A DNA stretch of 64,000 nt from Choricystis sp. odSpoLacu1 (lineage: Eukaryota; Chlorophyta; Trebouxiophyceae), in assembly GCA_958009055.1 (NCBI GenBank), contig OY253653.1, positions 930,001-994,000 of the forward strand, given 5' to 3'. Made by a program: the position numbers and the translations under genes. Below are positions 20,901-32,607 of the stretch, in pieces. The notes under the pieces are model-generated. The model was given only the letters and a program-made list of their open reading frames with translations, was not told where the DNA came from and searched no databases. Every line of letters begins with the position of its first letter. Position 1 is the stretch's first letter.

Positions 20901-23797
20901 ATGCGAGGCGCGCTGCTGGCAGCGCGCTGGGCGCGCGCCGCGCCGCTCCACCGCCGTCGAGCCGCGGCGGCAGCCATGGGGGGCGACACGCCGGTGAGTG
21001 TGTGGGGGAGGAGCAAGAGATGATGCTTGTGTGTTTGAGAGAGAGAACAGAAAACCAACAAACCTCCCTCCTCTCTCTCACATAGCTCCAGCGCGCCGTC
21101 GTGCGACTTGTCGACGGCGACCCCTCCCTCACCATCACCCTCTCCCTCGCCGGCCGCACCCGCTACATGTCGCGCCCTCGGGGTGAACCCCTGGCCAAGT
21201 GCCTGGACCGCATGGCCCGGTCGGCCGCGCCCCCCGCCGCCAAAAAGCGGGGCGCGGCGGCGGTCGACGCGCCGCCCCCCGCCGTCTGCGACCCTGTTTT
21301 CCGACGCAGACCGCACACGCCCTGTCCCAGGCACCACCCCCAACGGCGACGCCTGGACGGCGGGCGGCCTGCTGGAGGTGGGGGGGGAAGCGTACTCGGT
21401 GGTCGTGAACCCACCGACTGTCGCGCGCGTGTCACTCAACGGCGCCCCCATCGTTGGCTGCCCCCTGGCCCCGGCCCTGGAGCTGGCGTTTGCGGAGAGG
21501 GAGGCGTGCCGTTACCAGTGGCAACGCAGGCGGGAGGCGGACGGGCGGCCGCCGGCTGCGTCTGCCGCGACGGGCGCGCCGCTCGCGCCGCCCCCCGCGC
21601 CCGGGGCAGACGGGTGGGAAGCCGTGACCGCCGACGACGGCAATGATGGCACGGGCCCATCCTACACGCCCACAGCCGACGACATTGGGTGGACGCTGCG
21701 CGTGGTGGTGACCCCCGGCAGCGTGGTGGGGGGGGGCGAGCCAGGCCCCTGGTTTGGCGACGCGGCCGTGGCCGTCGCGCCCGGCCCCACCGAGGCCGGC
21801 CCCCCGTCCCGCGCGTCAGACGGGCGCGCGGATCCAGTGCCGACTCCCACGACCCCGCCCCGCCTGCGTGTCGTCACCTACAACCTGCTGGCCGACCAAT
21901 ACGCTGCCACCGCCACAGCGAAAGACGTTTTGTTCGCGCACTGCCCCCCGCACCACCTGGACCCGTCCTACCGCCGCTCCCTGGCAGCGGCAGAACTCGT
22001 GTCCTATGCCGCAGACGTCATCTGTCTGCAGGAGGTGGACGAACGCGCGTTTGAGGGGGTGCTGGCCCCTGTGCTGGGGGCGGCCGGCTTCTGCGGCCGC
22101 CACACCAACAAGGCGTCGTCCGTGAGGGAGGGGGCGGCCCTGTTCTGGCGGGACGACAGGTTTGAGTGTGTGGCCTGGCGGGACGTCGTGCTGAAGGACG
22201 TGTTTGCAGTAGTGTTGCGGGGAGGGGAGGGTGGTGGCGAGGGTGGTGGCGGCGATGACGCCACCCCCACCCCATCCTCCCCCCCCTCCCTGGCCGCCCG
22301 CCACCAGCGCCTGCTGCCCGTGCTACAGTCATCCGCCTGGCTGCGGGACGCGCTGGCCAAGGTGTCCACCGTGGCCCAGGTCGGGTTGTTGGTGCCGCGC
22401 GGTCGCGCGGTCGCGCCACCCACTCCCGACACCCCCCTCCTCGTCACCAACACGCACCTCTTCTTCCACCCGGGCGCCCCCCACATCAGGACGCTGCACG
22501 TGGCGGCCGCGTTGACGGAGGCGGCGGACGTGGCGGACCGCGCACGCGCGGCGGGGGTCATCGTGATGCCCCCCGCGCCCCTTTTCTGTGGCGACCTCAA
22601 CTCAGACGTGAACGACGGCGTGCCCGGCACCGTGGAACTGTTGCGCGAGGGGGTGCTGTCGTCCGGCTTCTGGGACTGGGGGCTCGGCGCCTCGTTTCGG
22701 TATGATGCCGATGGGGTGGCCGACGCCGAGCCGGGGACGCCGCTTGCACCGCCCAGTCCCCGCACCGCGCCGCGCGACGGCCTCACCCCCACCGACATCA
22801 CCATCCCGTTCCACCTGGCCCCCTCCGACGGGCTGGCCACCCCCTACACCAACCTCGTGCGCGGGTACGCGGGCCTGCTGGACTATGTGTGGACGGATGA
22901 GCGTGTGCTGAAACCTGTGGGTGGCCCGCCCCCCCCCCCTCGACCGCGTGTGTGGCGAGGACTTCATCCCCAACGCCGTCTTCCCCTCCGACCACGTCGC
23001 CGTCATCGCCGACCTGGAGTGGAAGCCGATGGAGGAGCGGGACGCGGTGTGGGTGGCGGGCGGGGGCGCGTCGCCGACCCCGCGCGGGCGCCCGCCCCCC
23101 CCCCTTTGCGCCGCCGCGCGCCGGCGGCCCCCCCGCCCCCTCCGTCGCCGCCGACGACGCCGGCCTGGCCGCCTCCCTGCTGGCCCTGCGCTCGGGCGCC
23201 CTACTCCTGTTGCCCACGGACACGCTGTACGGGGTGGGGGCGGACGCGTGCTGCCCGTCCGCTGTACAAGCTGTTTACGCGGCGAAAGGGCGGGACAGCC
23301 ACGTTCCGCTTGCGATTTCAGTCGCCGACGTTGACGACGTGGGGAGGTATGGCGACGTGACGAGTCTTCCCGCCGGCCTGCTGGATGCCCTGCTTCCCGG
23401 CGCAGTCACCGTGTTGCTGACGCGGCGCCCAGACGCGCCGCTCTCGGCCGCGCTCAACCCAGGCGTCGCCACCGTCGGCGTGCGCGTCCCTGCCGCCCCC
23501 TGGATCCGGTCCCTGGCCCGGGCCCACGGCGGCGCCATCGCCCTGACGTCGGCCAACGAGTCGGGGTGCCCGCCCGCGCGCACAGTGGATGAAGCTGCCG
23601 CGATCGTTGGCGCGGTGTCGATTGTTGTCGACGCAGGCACCGTGGGCGCCGGCAGGGCGGGATCCACAGTGGTCGACCTGTCGGCTGTGACCGGCACGGA
23701 CCCCCCGCACAACGCGTACGCGGTGCTGCGGGAGGGGGAGGGGGTGGAGGGGGTGCGGGCGGTGTTGCGGGAGTGTGGGTTGGTCGAAGCGGTGTGA
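20901..23797 (+). CDS. PDE12-like phosphodiesterase fused to YrdC/Sua5 domain, mitochondrial
   Basis: Exon 1 (20901-20993) codes a 31-residue Arg/Ala-rich mitochondrial-type leader; exon 2 starts at 21086. First half: the PDE12 N-terminal domain (VNPPTVARVSLNGAPIVGCP, YTPTADDIGWTLRV), then the EEP nuclease fold with RVVTYNLLADQYA, DVICLQEVDERAF, NTHLFFHP, FCGDLNSDVNDG and VFPSDHVAVIADLEW. PDE12 is a mitochondrial deadenylase and 2',5'-phosphodiesterase. Second half: a complete YrdC domain (LLPTDTLYGVGADA, AVYAAKGRDSHVPLAI, LLPGAVTVLLTRRP, GAIALTSANESG, GSTVVDLS), which makes threonylcarbamoyl-AMP for tRNA t6A37. The frame changes at three C runs (21275-21280, 22929-22939, 23095-23104), each repaired by one fewer C. 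No convincing ATG or spacer separates the halves. Two overlapping genes remain possible. Confidence 0.74.
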
Positions 23798-23859
23798 GAA
23801 AAAAAAGCGGGCGTGCATTCACAGAAAAAAACGCTTTCTCCTCTCCCAAAAAAAAACTT

Positions 23860-24579
23860 ATGGCCGCCTCTGCCGCCCGCCCCTTTGCGCCGCGGGCGCG
23901 CGCAGCCGCCCGGCGGCGGGCCGCGCCGGCGGTCGTGTCGCCGCGCGGCGCGGTGGGCCGGCCGACGTCGGTAAGAGGGAGAGCGAGAGAGGCCGCCGCG
24001 AAAAGGCGCACACGGCGTGTGGTGTCCTCGGTGTGCACGCACGACGTCTCAATGCTGCGTGTGATTGGGGGGGGAGAGGCGGAAGGAGAGAGACGCAGAG
24101 TCAGACAGACACCCCCGACCCACCCCCCCCCGCTGACCCTTTTCCACTCAGCCTCCACCCACTCCCTCCACCACGCCCCACGCCCTCGTCGCCGCCCTGG
24201 CCTCCGCCGGCGCCCTGGAGACCGCCTACCTGACGTGGGCCAAGCTGGCGCACGCGCCGGTGGCCTGCCCGTCGGGTGGCGGCGGGTGCGCGTCGGTGCT
24301 TGGATCAGACTATGCCACCCTGTTGGGCGCCATCCCCCTGCCCGCGGTGGGCTGTGCCACCTACGCCATCGTGGCGGGGCTGGCCGCCCGCCGGGCTGCG
24401 GGCGCGGACGACGGGGACGGCCCCCTGGCGGCGGGCGCGGCCGCGCTAGCCACTGCAAGCGCGGCACTGATCACCCTTTTAACCACCCGCTTCTCCGCTG
24501 AACCGTGCGCCTGGTGCTGGACGTCGGCGGGGCTGTCGGCCGCCATTGCGGCGGCCGTGTTTGGGGGCATGGGGTCGAG

Positions 24580-24615
<36 letters not shown>

Positions 24616-25183
24616 CAGGGAGGGAGGGAGGAAGAAACACGCAGACAGAGGCTCACCCTTTCCTCCCTTCTCACACAGCCAACTCAAAGCCGTGGCCCTG
24701 CCCTCCGCGTCAGCCGCCCTCGCCACCGTGCTCGCCCTCACCCTGTCGTGGGCCGGCATCGACCCTCCGTCCGCGTTCGCTGCCGATTCCCTCCCCTTTG
24801 CCGAGCCCGAGCTGACGCGCACCTCGTCCCGGCGCGCTCTCGACCTCGCCCGCCGCCTGCGCGCCGCCGGCGCCCGCATGTACGGCGCCTTCTGGTGCTC
24901 CCACTGCTTTGAGCAGAGGCAAGCGTTTGGCGTGGGCGCGGCTGCCGACCTCCCTTACGTGGAGTGCTACCCCAACGGCTTCTCCCGGGGCGCCGGCCCC
25001 GCCCCCGCCTGCGTGGCCGCCGGCATTGAAGGATTCCCCTCCTGGGTGGTTGGGGGGGAGACGCTGGAGGGGGAACAGAGTTTTGGGGAGTTGGACGCTG
25101 CGCTCGCGCGCGCGGCCGCGCGCGGCGCGGTGAGGGCAGCGGGGGCGGGGGCGGGGCTTTCGGTGGCGCCGAGTTTGAGGTGA
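23860..25183 (+). CDS. LTO1: Thylakoid VKOR-thioredoxin disulfide oxidoreductase (LTO1-like)
   Basis: Forms disulfide bonds in thylakoid-lumen proteins. Exons are 23860-23970, 24152-24579 and 24679-25183, about 347 residues. The first 37 residues are a transit peptide. The VKOR domain follows: TAYLTWAKLAHAPVACPSGG then CASVLGSDYATLLGAIPL, with the paired loop cysteines, and the active-site CAWC motif (EPCAWCWTSAGLS). After the last membrane helix comes the lumenal thioredoxin-like domain with the redox motif CSHC (MYGAFWCSHCFEQRQAF) and VECYPNGFSRG. The same fusion order is found in plants and cyanobacteria. Transcribed in the same direction as, and only 62 bases after, the PDE12-YrdC gene. 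Confidence 0.92.
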
Positions 25184-25422
25184 GTGTGAGTACAGGAGGT
25201 GTGGTGTGGTGTAAAAACTGTCCACCCTGGGAGAGAAGCAGGGGTCATTTTTCATGTGGCCGGCACGGGCACACAAGCGCATTCGCTTTCCTCTGTCGCT
25301 CCCCCCCCCCCCGCCTCTCGCTCCAGCGCACGCCCCGCCGGGCGCTGGGCGTGCGTCGTCAGGCTACACCGCACACACAGTTCTGTGTGTGTCTCTAAAA
25401 ACACGCGGCACCAGCACTCAAA

Positions 25423-26931
25423 ATGCAGGCCGACCCCGAGGTCCCACCGCCCACGGCCGCAGAGAAACTGGCCGCAGCCCGCCCCCACACCACCGACCCG
25501 CCCACCCGCCACGCCGCCGCCGCCACGCCCGACACGTCCCTGGCCGCCGTGCTGCGCCTCCTGCGCCGGCGCCCCCCTTACGCGCGCCTTGTGTTCAGCG
25601 AGGTCCTTTCCTCCCTGATGAACTGGTTTTCGTACGTGGCGATCCTGCGCTCCGTTTCCGAGAGTGCACCACCGCACCAACAGTCTGTGTCGGTGGGCGC
25701 GGTCACCGCACTCAAATACCTGCCTGGAATTCTATTTCCAGCCACTGGGTGGGCAGCAGACACCTACCCACGCGAACTGGTGCTGGCGGTGTCGGCGGCA
25801 GCGTCTGGCGCGGCCATCGCAGCACAAGCGTGCGTCGTCGGCGGCACGGCCGCCTCCTCCACGCCCACCCTCCTCGCCCTCGTCCTGCTGCAAAACACGG
25901 CGGCCGCGTTCTATGATCCCGCGCGTGCCGCGTTGACCCCGCGCCTGGTTGCACGCCACGAGCTGCGCTTGGCCTCCACCATCGACACCGCCGTCTGGTC
26001 GGTGTGCCAAGCCGTGGGCGCGTCGGCAGGAGGTGTCGCCCTGTCCCGCCTGGGGCCCGCGTTCTGTTTCGCGGTGGATGCTGCTTTCTATTTCGTGTGC
26101 GCGGGGGCCGCGCTGTCGCTGCGGGGGCACGCAGACAGGCCGGTGGTGGATGGTGGCGAGCCCGTGGAACTGGCCAAGCTGACGCGGTCAGAGGATGGCA
26201 CGTCGTCATCACCCCGCATCAAGGCGGGGCGCCCCCCCGCCACACCACCGCGCACCCCCACCCGCACCCTGGGCCAAGCCCTGTCGTCCGCAGCCTCCGA
26301 CATCGTCGCCGGCGTGCGCTACTGCGCCCACAACCCCGACGTCGCCATCCTGGCGTCCTGCAAAACGACTGGGTGCCTGGTGTGGGGGCCTGCCGATTTC
26401 TTAAATGTCGTCATCGCGACTTCGCTGGCCAAAGCGAGCCCCCGCTTCGACGCCGACACCATTGCCGGCCTCCTGTTTGGCGCGGTCGGCGTCGGCTGCG
26501 TCGTGGGGTCGGTCGTCGCCAACGCGACCGTGGCCCACACCCGCCCCGCCCTGCTGCGCGCGGTGGCGGGCGCGGCCTGGTCGCTGGCAGCGGGGTACGC
26601 TTTTTTGGCCGCGGCCTCCACCTCCCTCCCCGGCGTGGCAGCCGCGTCCGCGGTGCGGTCGGCCGGGTCCGCGGTGCTGTGGTCGTACTCGACGTTGCTG
26701 TTGCAGCTGTCAGTGCCGGACGGCATGCTGGAGCGGGTGTCAGCGTTGGAGCAGGCGGGCGTGTCGGTCTCGCGTTCCGCGGCCATCGGCGTCGCGGCGG
26801 TCATGGACGCTGGTGGCGCGTCCGTGGCGTCCGCCGCAGTGGGCCTGACGCTGGTGGGATCCATCATCGCGTCCTGGTGGACCGCGTATGCGGCCCGGAT
26901 CGAGCGGCGGGAGAAAATGTTAGAGGGTTAA
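25423..26931 (+). CDS. Major facilitator superfamily transporter
   Basis: Single-exon gene of 502 residues with about eleven or twelve hydrophobic helices. FSEVLSSLMNWFSYVAILR at the first helix, a Trp-Ala-Ala-Asp-Thr loop (GWAADTYPRE) in place of the MFS loop 2-3 motif, and LALVLLQNTAAAFYDPARAA resemble the MFS_3 (EntS/tetracycline-exporter-like) branch. A hydrophilic loop of about 60 residues between helices 6 and 7 is Thr/Pro-rich. There is no clear transit peptide, but the first 45 residues are Ala/Pro-rich with few acids. The substrate is unknown. Confidence 0.7.
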   Translation: MQADPEVPPPTAAEKLAAARPHTTDPPTRHAAAATPDTSLAAVLRLLRRRPPYARLVFSEVLSSLMNWFSYVAILRSVSESAPPHQQSVSVGAVTALKYLPGILFPATGWAADTYPRELVLAVSAAASGAAIAAQACVVGGTAASSTPTLLALVLLQNTAAAFYDPARAALTPRLVARHELRLASTIDTAVWSVCQAVGASAGGVALSRLGPAFCFAVDAAFYFVCAGAALSLRGHADRPVVDGGEPVELAKLTRSEDGTSSSPRIKAGRPPATPPRTPTRTLGQALSSAASDIVAGVRYCAHNPDVAILASCKTTGCLVWGPADFLNVVIATSLAKASPRFDADTIAGLLFGAVGVGCVVGSVVANATVAHTRPALLRAVAGAAWSLAAGYAFLAAASTSLPGVAAASAVRSAGSAVLWSYSTLLLQLSVPDGMLERVSALEQAGVSVSRSAAIGVAAVMDAGGASVASAAVGLTLVGSIIASWWTAYAARIERREKMLEG

Positions 26932-27067
26932 ACTGACGAGAAACGCAGTCTGTGCTTTGGCAAGGGGGGAGGCCGCCGGGAGCGGAGTAGAAAAGAAAAA
27001 ACATGTTTTTTTTTTACACACACACACACTGAAAAATCCACGCGCACAGATTCCCTTTCTCTCTCTT

Positions 27068-28444
27068 TCACGGCGTACACTTTTTGTGCACAACCGCCGG
27101 CCCATACTCGTCATATTCCGCCTTGGTCACCGCCTGCCCCTGCGCAAACACGACGCGAGACAGCACCGCCCCCCCACACCATGCGGCATGGGCCAGCGTC
27201 CCGCCCGGCATGTAGTCTGGGACCGCCACCAGGGGGGCGGCCCCCAAGTGGGACGTGGCCAGGGCGGCGTCGGCGGCCAGCGTGTCGGCCAGGCCGACCG
27301 CGCCCGCGCCGCCGCCGCACACGAGCAAGCCTTCGAGTGCTGACCGCCGGGTGGGGGCGTCCAGGACGGCGCCCGCGCACAGGGCCACCGCTTGGGCGAC
27401 GGTGGGGTCAGTGGGGTCGGGGCTGCCGGAGAGGAGGGCGGAACGCGCGGTCGTGGCATCGGCCGGGAGCAGGGTCGCGCGCGTGCCGCTGCCGAGAGAG
27501 ACTTCCACAGAGGCGCCGGGCTTGGCAGACAGCAGGGCCGCTTTTGCGGCCCGCACCATCTCGATGGGTGTGTCGGGCGGCAACGCCCCGCGTGCTGCAA
27601 GGGCGGCGGCCAGTGCCGCGTCGGCCGCCACGCCGCCCGTGCCGGCCACACGCCGGGTGGTAGGGGGGACAACGGCGCCATCCACGACACAGGCGACGTC
27701 CACGGCATCATGCCCAATGTCCACCACGGTGCCAGACAGGCGGCCGACAGAGTAGAGAGCGAGGACGGGGGCGTCTGCGACGTGCAGGCCGGATACATTA
27801 AACCGTTCAAAGACGAGGGACGCCAGCCGCTCCCGGTCGCGGCGGGGGGTGAGGATGGGGTCGCACCACAGGAGGCCGCCTTCATCGCCGGCCGCCCAGC
27901 CGATCCTGTATGAGGGTGTGGGGAGGGGTGTGGGACGGATGAGCGTGTGCCTTTGTTTCATTCGCCCTCGTTTGCAACTCACACACACGCAGTGTGTGTG
28001 CAGTTCCCCCACCCACAGCTCTCCAACACATACCTGTTGTAAAACGTTTCATGCAGCAGCGCCTCCAGCGCGTCCCAGTCCGCGATGACGCCGTCGACAA
28101 CGGCGCGGCGCGGGGGGGCGGAAGGGGCGTCGGTGTCGGTGAGGGTGGTGGACATGATCTGGTGTGTGTGTGTGTGTGTGTGTAGTGGACGGGGTTTTGT
28201 GAGCAGAAGACTGAGAGCTCGGGCGCGAGGGAGGGGGGGGGAGGGAGGCGCGGAATTGCGAGCGGCCGGGCGTCGGGTCTCGCCCTCTCACTCTCACCAC
28301 CACCACCACCACCACCCCCAGCCTCTCACTCACCACGCTGGGCCCCTCCTCCATGGGGAACGAGGCGCCGTACCCCGCCTTCAGGGAGTGGCCGCCCGCG
28401 TCGATGACGGCGGCGTTGGAGTGCGCCGCGTCGCGGGCAGCCAT
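27068..28444 (-). CDS. ARP7: Actin-related protein 7 (ARP7-like)
   Basis: Nuclear actin-related protein of SWI/SNF remodelling complexes in the plant lineage. Exons are 28444-28334, 28158-28034 and 27905-27068, about 357 residues. Actin-fold landmarks are VIDAGGHSLKAGYGASFP at the N-terminus, GVIADWDALEALLHETFYN, CDPILTPRRDRERLA, FNVSGLHVADAPVLALYSVG, VVDIGHDAVDVACVVDGAV, and the C-terminal GGAVLSRVVFAQGQAVTKAE ending in PAVVHKKC. The IADWDA and FNVSG wording and the C-terminus match plant ARP7 more closely than ARP4 or conventional actin. The nucleotide-binding loops are altered relative to actin, as in other ARP7 proteins. Confidence 0.82.
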
Positions 28445-28791
28445 GGTGGCTGGGTGCGCGGTGGTGGCGGCGTGGAGGCACGAGGAGAGTGAACAGTTGC
28501 CTGCGCTGTCACAGGATGGGGCGGGCGCAGACAAATGCTGCGTTTTTTGTGTGGAGAGAAAAAAAAAAACGCGCCGGCTTGATTTGTCTGCGTCGATCAC
28601 TTTTACACGATCAGCCGACCGCTCACCACCACTCTCAATCCACACCCTCCTCTAGAACGCACGTTTCGTTGAAAATGAAAAAGAAAGTGGCAAGCGATGA
28701 AAAAAGAAAAGAAGTACAAAAAGAATTCGTGTGGTCGTGATCAAACCACCCCCTGTTTCCTCCTCCTGTTCCTCAGACGTCGGGGCAGGGC

Positions 28792-30648
28792 TCACGCGCG
28801 CCCAACATCGCGCATAAATTTGGAGTACTCGACCAACGCGTCCCACAGGCTGGGGTAGCGCGTGTACGTCACCCCCTGCTTGGCGCACTCGTCCGCCACG
28901 ATCTCGGCAATGGCAGGGTAGTGCCCAAACGAGATGTTGGGGAACAGGTGATGCTCGACCTGGAGGGAGAGGCCGCCCGTGAAGAAGTTGGACAGGCCGG
29001 CGCCGTAGTCGACACTGTGTGGGTGTGTGGAGTGTGTGTGTCAGGAAAAGAAAGTCGCCGCTTGCGCCAACCACTCTCTCCCCACACCACCACCCCAACC
29101 ATACTCACCTGGTTGTCACCTGCTGCACGCCCCAGTCGCGCTCAGCCGCGGACCCGGCCGCCAGCGCGTCCCCCGCGGGCGTGGGCGCGGCCCCAGGCAG
29201 GGGAGGCTTGGCGACCGCCACGTTGTGGGAGACCGCAAAAGTGGCGGCCAACACAATCCCCACGGCCGCCACGTAGGCCGTCACCCCCACCGCGGCCGCG
29301 GTGGGGCCGTGCAGGGCGTACGGCACGCCGCCAAGGAGGGCGTAATGGACGAGCTTGCCGACCGCGGCACGTGCCCTCTGCCCCACGCTCGCGCCGTGCA
29401 TGGTGGCCCCGGGCGCCTCCCCTGTAAAAATGCACTTCCAGTCGCCCGCTTGGAAGGCGAGCTGCATGAAGGGGTACAGGAGCCAGCAGTAGATGTGTTG
29501 GTAGGCGTGGAAAAAGAGGCGGGGTTCAGCGGTGTCAAAGCGCAGCAGCGGCCACGCGGAGTGGGCGTCGCTGTCGTCCTCCCCATTGCAGTGGACGTGG
29601 TGGGAGACTTGATGCTGGTACTGCCACGCCAGGGAGGAGCCACCGATCAAGTCGTCGCAGTAGCCGAGGGCGCGGTTGATGGCGGGGTTGGTCGACATGG
29701 CTCCGTGGTTGCCGCAGTGCTGCACAGTCAGGCCAATCCACGCGCCCGCCGCCCCCAGGGCAGCGCCGGTGAGCAGGTTGGGGGCAGCCACGTAGGCGGC
29801 GTAGGCGGCGGCCGCGGTGCCGAGGATAATGGCGGCGGAACGCTCGCTCCCCTGCCGGTGCGCACCCTTGGCTTCACCACCCTCAAACACCTCGGTCCGC
29901 ACCCGCTCCCGCAGCGCGTTGTACAGGGGGGAGTCGTTGGGGCGGGGAGACATGGGCACAGCGTGCACAGGGAAGTCCGGGAGCGTGGGCAGGCGAGACA
30001 GGGAGGCTTTCAAGATGTCTTGGTGCAGGTGCGACGACTCGAGCAGCGCGGTCGCGTCCCGCCCCACGCCCAGGCGCACCAGGTAGGCGCCCCCAGGGTG
30101 CCGCTGCATGAACTCGGTGACGTCGTACGCGGTGCCCCTGTAGATGAGCCAGTCGACGCCCGCCCAGCGCGGGTCGTCGTGCGGGGAGAGGGTCGGGGTG
30201 TCTGCCTTGTCCTTTCCATCCACCAGGCCCTCCAGCCGGGCTCGCACCGCGGCGGCGTCGTCGCCCGATGCTTCGCCCGCGGGCGGAGGGACGGGGGTGG
30301 CGGGCGGAGCCAGGGCGTGGCGGACGACGGAGCGGCGCGCGTGGCGCGGCGCGGCGCGCGCGGGCAGCGCCGGCGCGCGCCGGGGCGTCGTGGACGCGCG
30401 GGTGGCGAGGAGCCTGTTGTGGGAGTGGGTGTTTTTGTGGTCGTGTCAGCTTCCCAGTGTCCCACGCCGCACTCCCCTTCGACACCCACGTGCTCAGTTT
30501 CAGCTGTGGCTGAGTGTGCGGGCGATGTGGCGGTGGAAAGTGGGGGGGAGGCCACGCGCGGCCGTTCCAAAAAAACGGGGCGGCGGTTGGCGGCGACCGC
30601 GCAGACTCTCGAGCTGGCCGCGGCGTCAGCAGAGGCAGTGACACACAT
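28792..30648 (-). CDS. Cytochrome b5 fused front-end fatty acid desaturase
   Basis: Introduces a double bond on the carboxyl side of existing ones in polyunsaturated fatty acids. Exon 2 is 30413-29109 and exon 3 is 29014-28792, joined in phase 2. The cytochrome b5 domain has the haem motif HPGG (VTEFMQRHPGGAYLV). Three histidine boxes follow: HCGNHGA, HQVSHH and QVEHH (SLQVEHHLFPNISFG); the Gln in the third box is the front-end mark. The N-terminus (HARRSVVRHA, Ala/Pro-rich) looks like a plastid leader. Exon 1 is uncertain: an ATG at 30648 with a donor near 30486 fits the phase. Regiospecificity (delta 4, 5 or 6) cannot be read from the sequence. Confidence 0.8.
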
Positions 30649-30838
30649 GATCACGCACCGTCAACATGGGGAAGGAAATGGGGGGACGGGCAGTGCACAG
30701 GGACGCGGGAGAGGGCGCAGCTGCTCGATTTCACTTTCGCTCTTGCGCTGTGTGCAGCCACACCTGCGAGCTGCTTCTCTTTTCCCTCCAATTTTGGTTC
30801 CTTGAACCTCCACACACACCACGCACAACCCTCACACA

Positions 30839-32384
30839 ATGGTCGCCCCCGCCCGCCCCCTGGACGTCGTCGTCTGGGGCGCCACCGGCTTCACGGGGAG
30901 GCTGGTGTGTGAACACCTCGCCCGCGACTACACGGCTCCCAAGGCCGCCCCCGCCCCCCGCCCCGTGCGCTGGGCGCTGGCGGGGCGCAACCGGGCCAAG
31001 CTGGAAGCGTTGCGCGACGAGCTGGCGGTGAAGGCGGGAGTGCCGAGCGTCAAGGTGAGTGCGTGGGTGTGTGTGCCTGCTCGCTTCCGCCACCAGACAC
31101 ACTGGGAAAAAACACAGCGCCCCTTGTCCTCACCCCCCTTCTTCCCACCCACACTGACCACACCAGGACACTCCCATCTACGTCGCGTCCCTGGATGACC
31201 CCTCGTCTTTAGACACGGTGCTTTCCCGTGCGACCGTCGTCCTCACCACCGCCGGCCCCTACACCCACGTCGGCACCCCCCTGCTGGAGGCTGCCCTGCG
31301 GTCGCGCACGCACTACGCCGACCTGACGGCGGAAGGTGAGTGAAAGATGGGTTTCGGGAAAGAGAGAGAAATGATTGTTTTGTTGGACACTCGGTTTTTG
31401 TTCACCCACCCTTCCCTCCACCCCTCCTCCTCCCCTTTTCCTCAGTCCCCTGGATGCGGCGCATGATGGCCGCCCACGCCGCCACCGCCACATCCTCCTC
31501 CGTCAAGATCGTGCACGCCTCCGGCTTCGACTCCCAACCGACGGATCTTCTCTCATACCTGGTCACCGCTGAAACGCGCAAGCGGACGGGCGCCCCCCCC
31601 GACCGCGTGTGCACGCTGGCGGGGGACGCGAAGGGCGGGTTTTCGGGGGGCACAATTGCGTCCCTGCTGGCGGCACTGTATGGGGGGCCTCCTGCTGAGG
31701 CACATGCCTCTGCCCACCCCTACTCCCTGTGCGTCGGCCTGCCCCCCCCCTCCCGCCCGGCCGACAAGGAGCGTGACTTCTGGGCGCCGTCCTGGGTGGC
31801 GCCCGCGGGCACATGGGCGGCTCCCTTCATCATTGCTTTTATCAATTCCCGCGTCGCGCGCCGCTCCGCCGCGTTGCGCCCCGACTTTTATGGGCGCGAC
31901 TACGCCCACACCGAGTTGATGGCGACGAAAGGGCGCGTCGCCGCCACCCTGGTGGCCGCCATCAGTGGCGTGTTTGGCGCGGTGCTGGCGCTGCCCCCCG
32001 CGCGCGCGGTGTTGAAGCGGCTCGCCCCAGCCCAAGGCAGCGGCCCGTCCATCGACTTTTGCAAATCCGGCCACTGGGCCATGTCCGCGGTGGCGGTGTC
32101 GGCCCCCGACCCGGCGACAGGCGCGCGCCGCGTCGTGCGCGCGCGCGCGGGGGGATAAAAACCGCGACCCTGGTTATTGGGGCACCGCCCGCATGCAGCT
32201 GGAACTGGGACTTGCCCTGGCGCTGGAGGGGGACGCGTGCAAGGCTGCGGGGTGCCTGCCGGGCGGCTTCCTGACTCCGGCCACGGCGGGGGGGCCGGTG
32301 CTGATCGAGCGGATGCGGCGGGCGGGGCTGGAGTTTGAGGTGGAGGCGGAGGGGGAGGGGGACACGGTGAAGGGGGACTTTTGA
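30839..32384 (+). CDS. Saccharopine-dehydrogenase-like oxidoreductase, frame break near the end
   Basis: Exons are 30839-31054, 31167-31335 and 31446-32384. An N-terminal Rossmann motif (VVVWGATGFTGRLVCEHLAR) is followed by WALAGRNRAKLEAL, TTAGPYTHVGTPLLEAA, HYADLTAE and VHASGFDSQPTDLLSYL, the SCCPDH family order. At the G6 run 32149-32154 the frame meets TAA, but skipping one base restores a conserved end (DPGYWGTARMQLELGLALAL, GGFLTPATAGGPVLIERMR). A hydrophobic stretch near residue 250 may bind a membrane or lipid droplet. The substrate is unknown; these proteins are not proven lysine-pathway enzymes. Confidence 0.8.
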
Positions 32385-32607
32385 GAGGGATGGTTTGTGC
32401 TGTGCGCTAGTAAACATATGCCGGAGATGTTGGCGTGGAAGAAACGTGAGTGTCGGGGCGGGTCCAAACGCGGAAAACCTTTCGTTTCTCGGACGTGCGC
32501 GCGCGCGCCGTTTTTTTTTTTTTTTTTTTTTTTTTTTTTCAGTTTTCCACACACTCTGCCTCCCTTTTCACTCTCTCTCCCTCCCTTCCCACCACCCACA
32601 CGAATCC

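Noticed and set aside
22952..23797. Separate YrdC gene starting at the ATG at 22952
   Set aside because: That start overlaps the conserved end of the EEP domain in another frame and yields 60 residues of non-conserved Arg/Ser/Pro sequence; a single fused gene with run-length errors is simpler.
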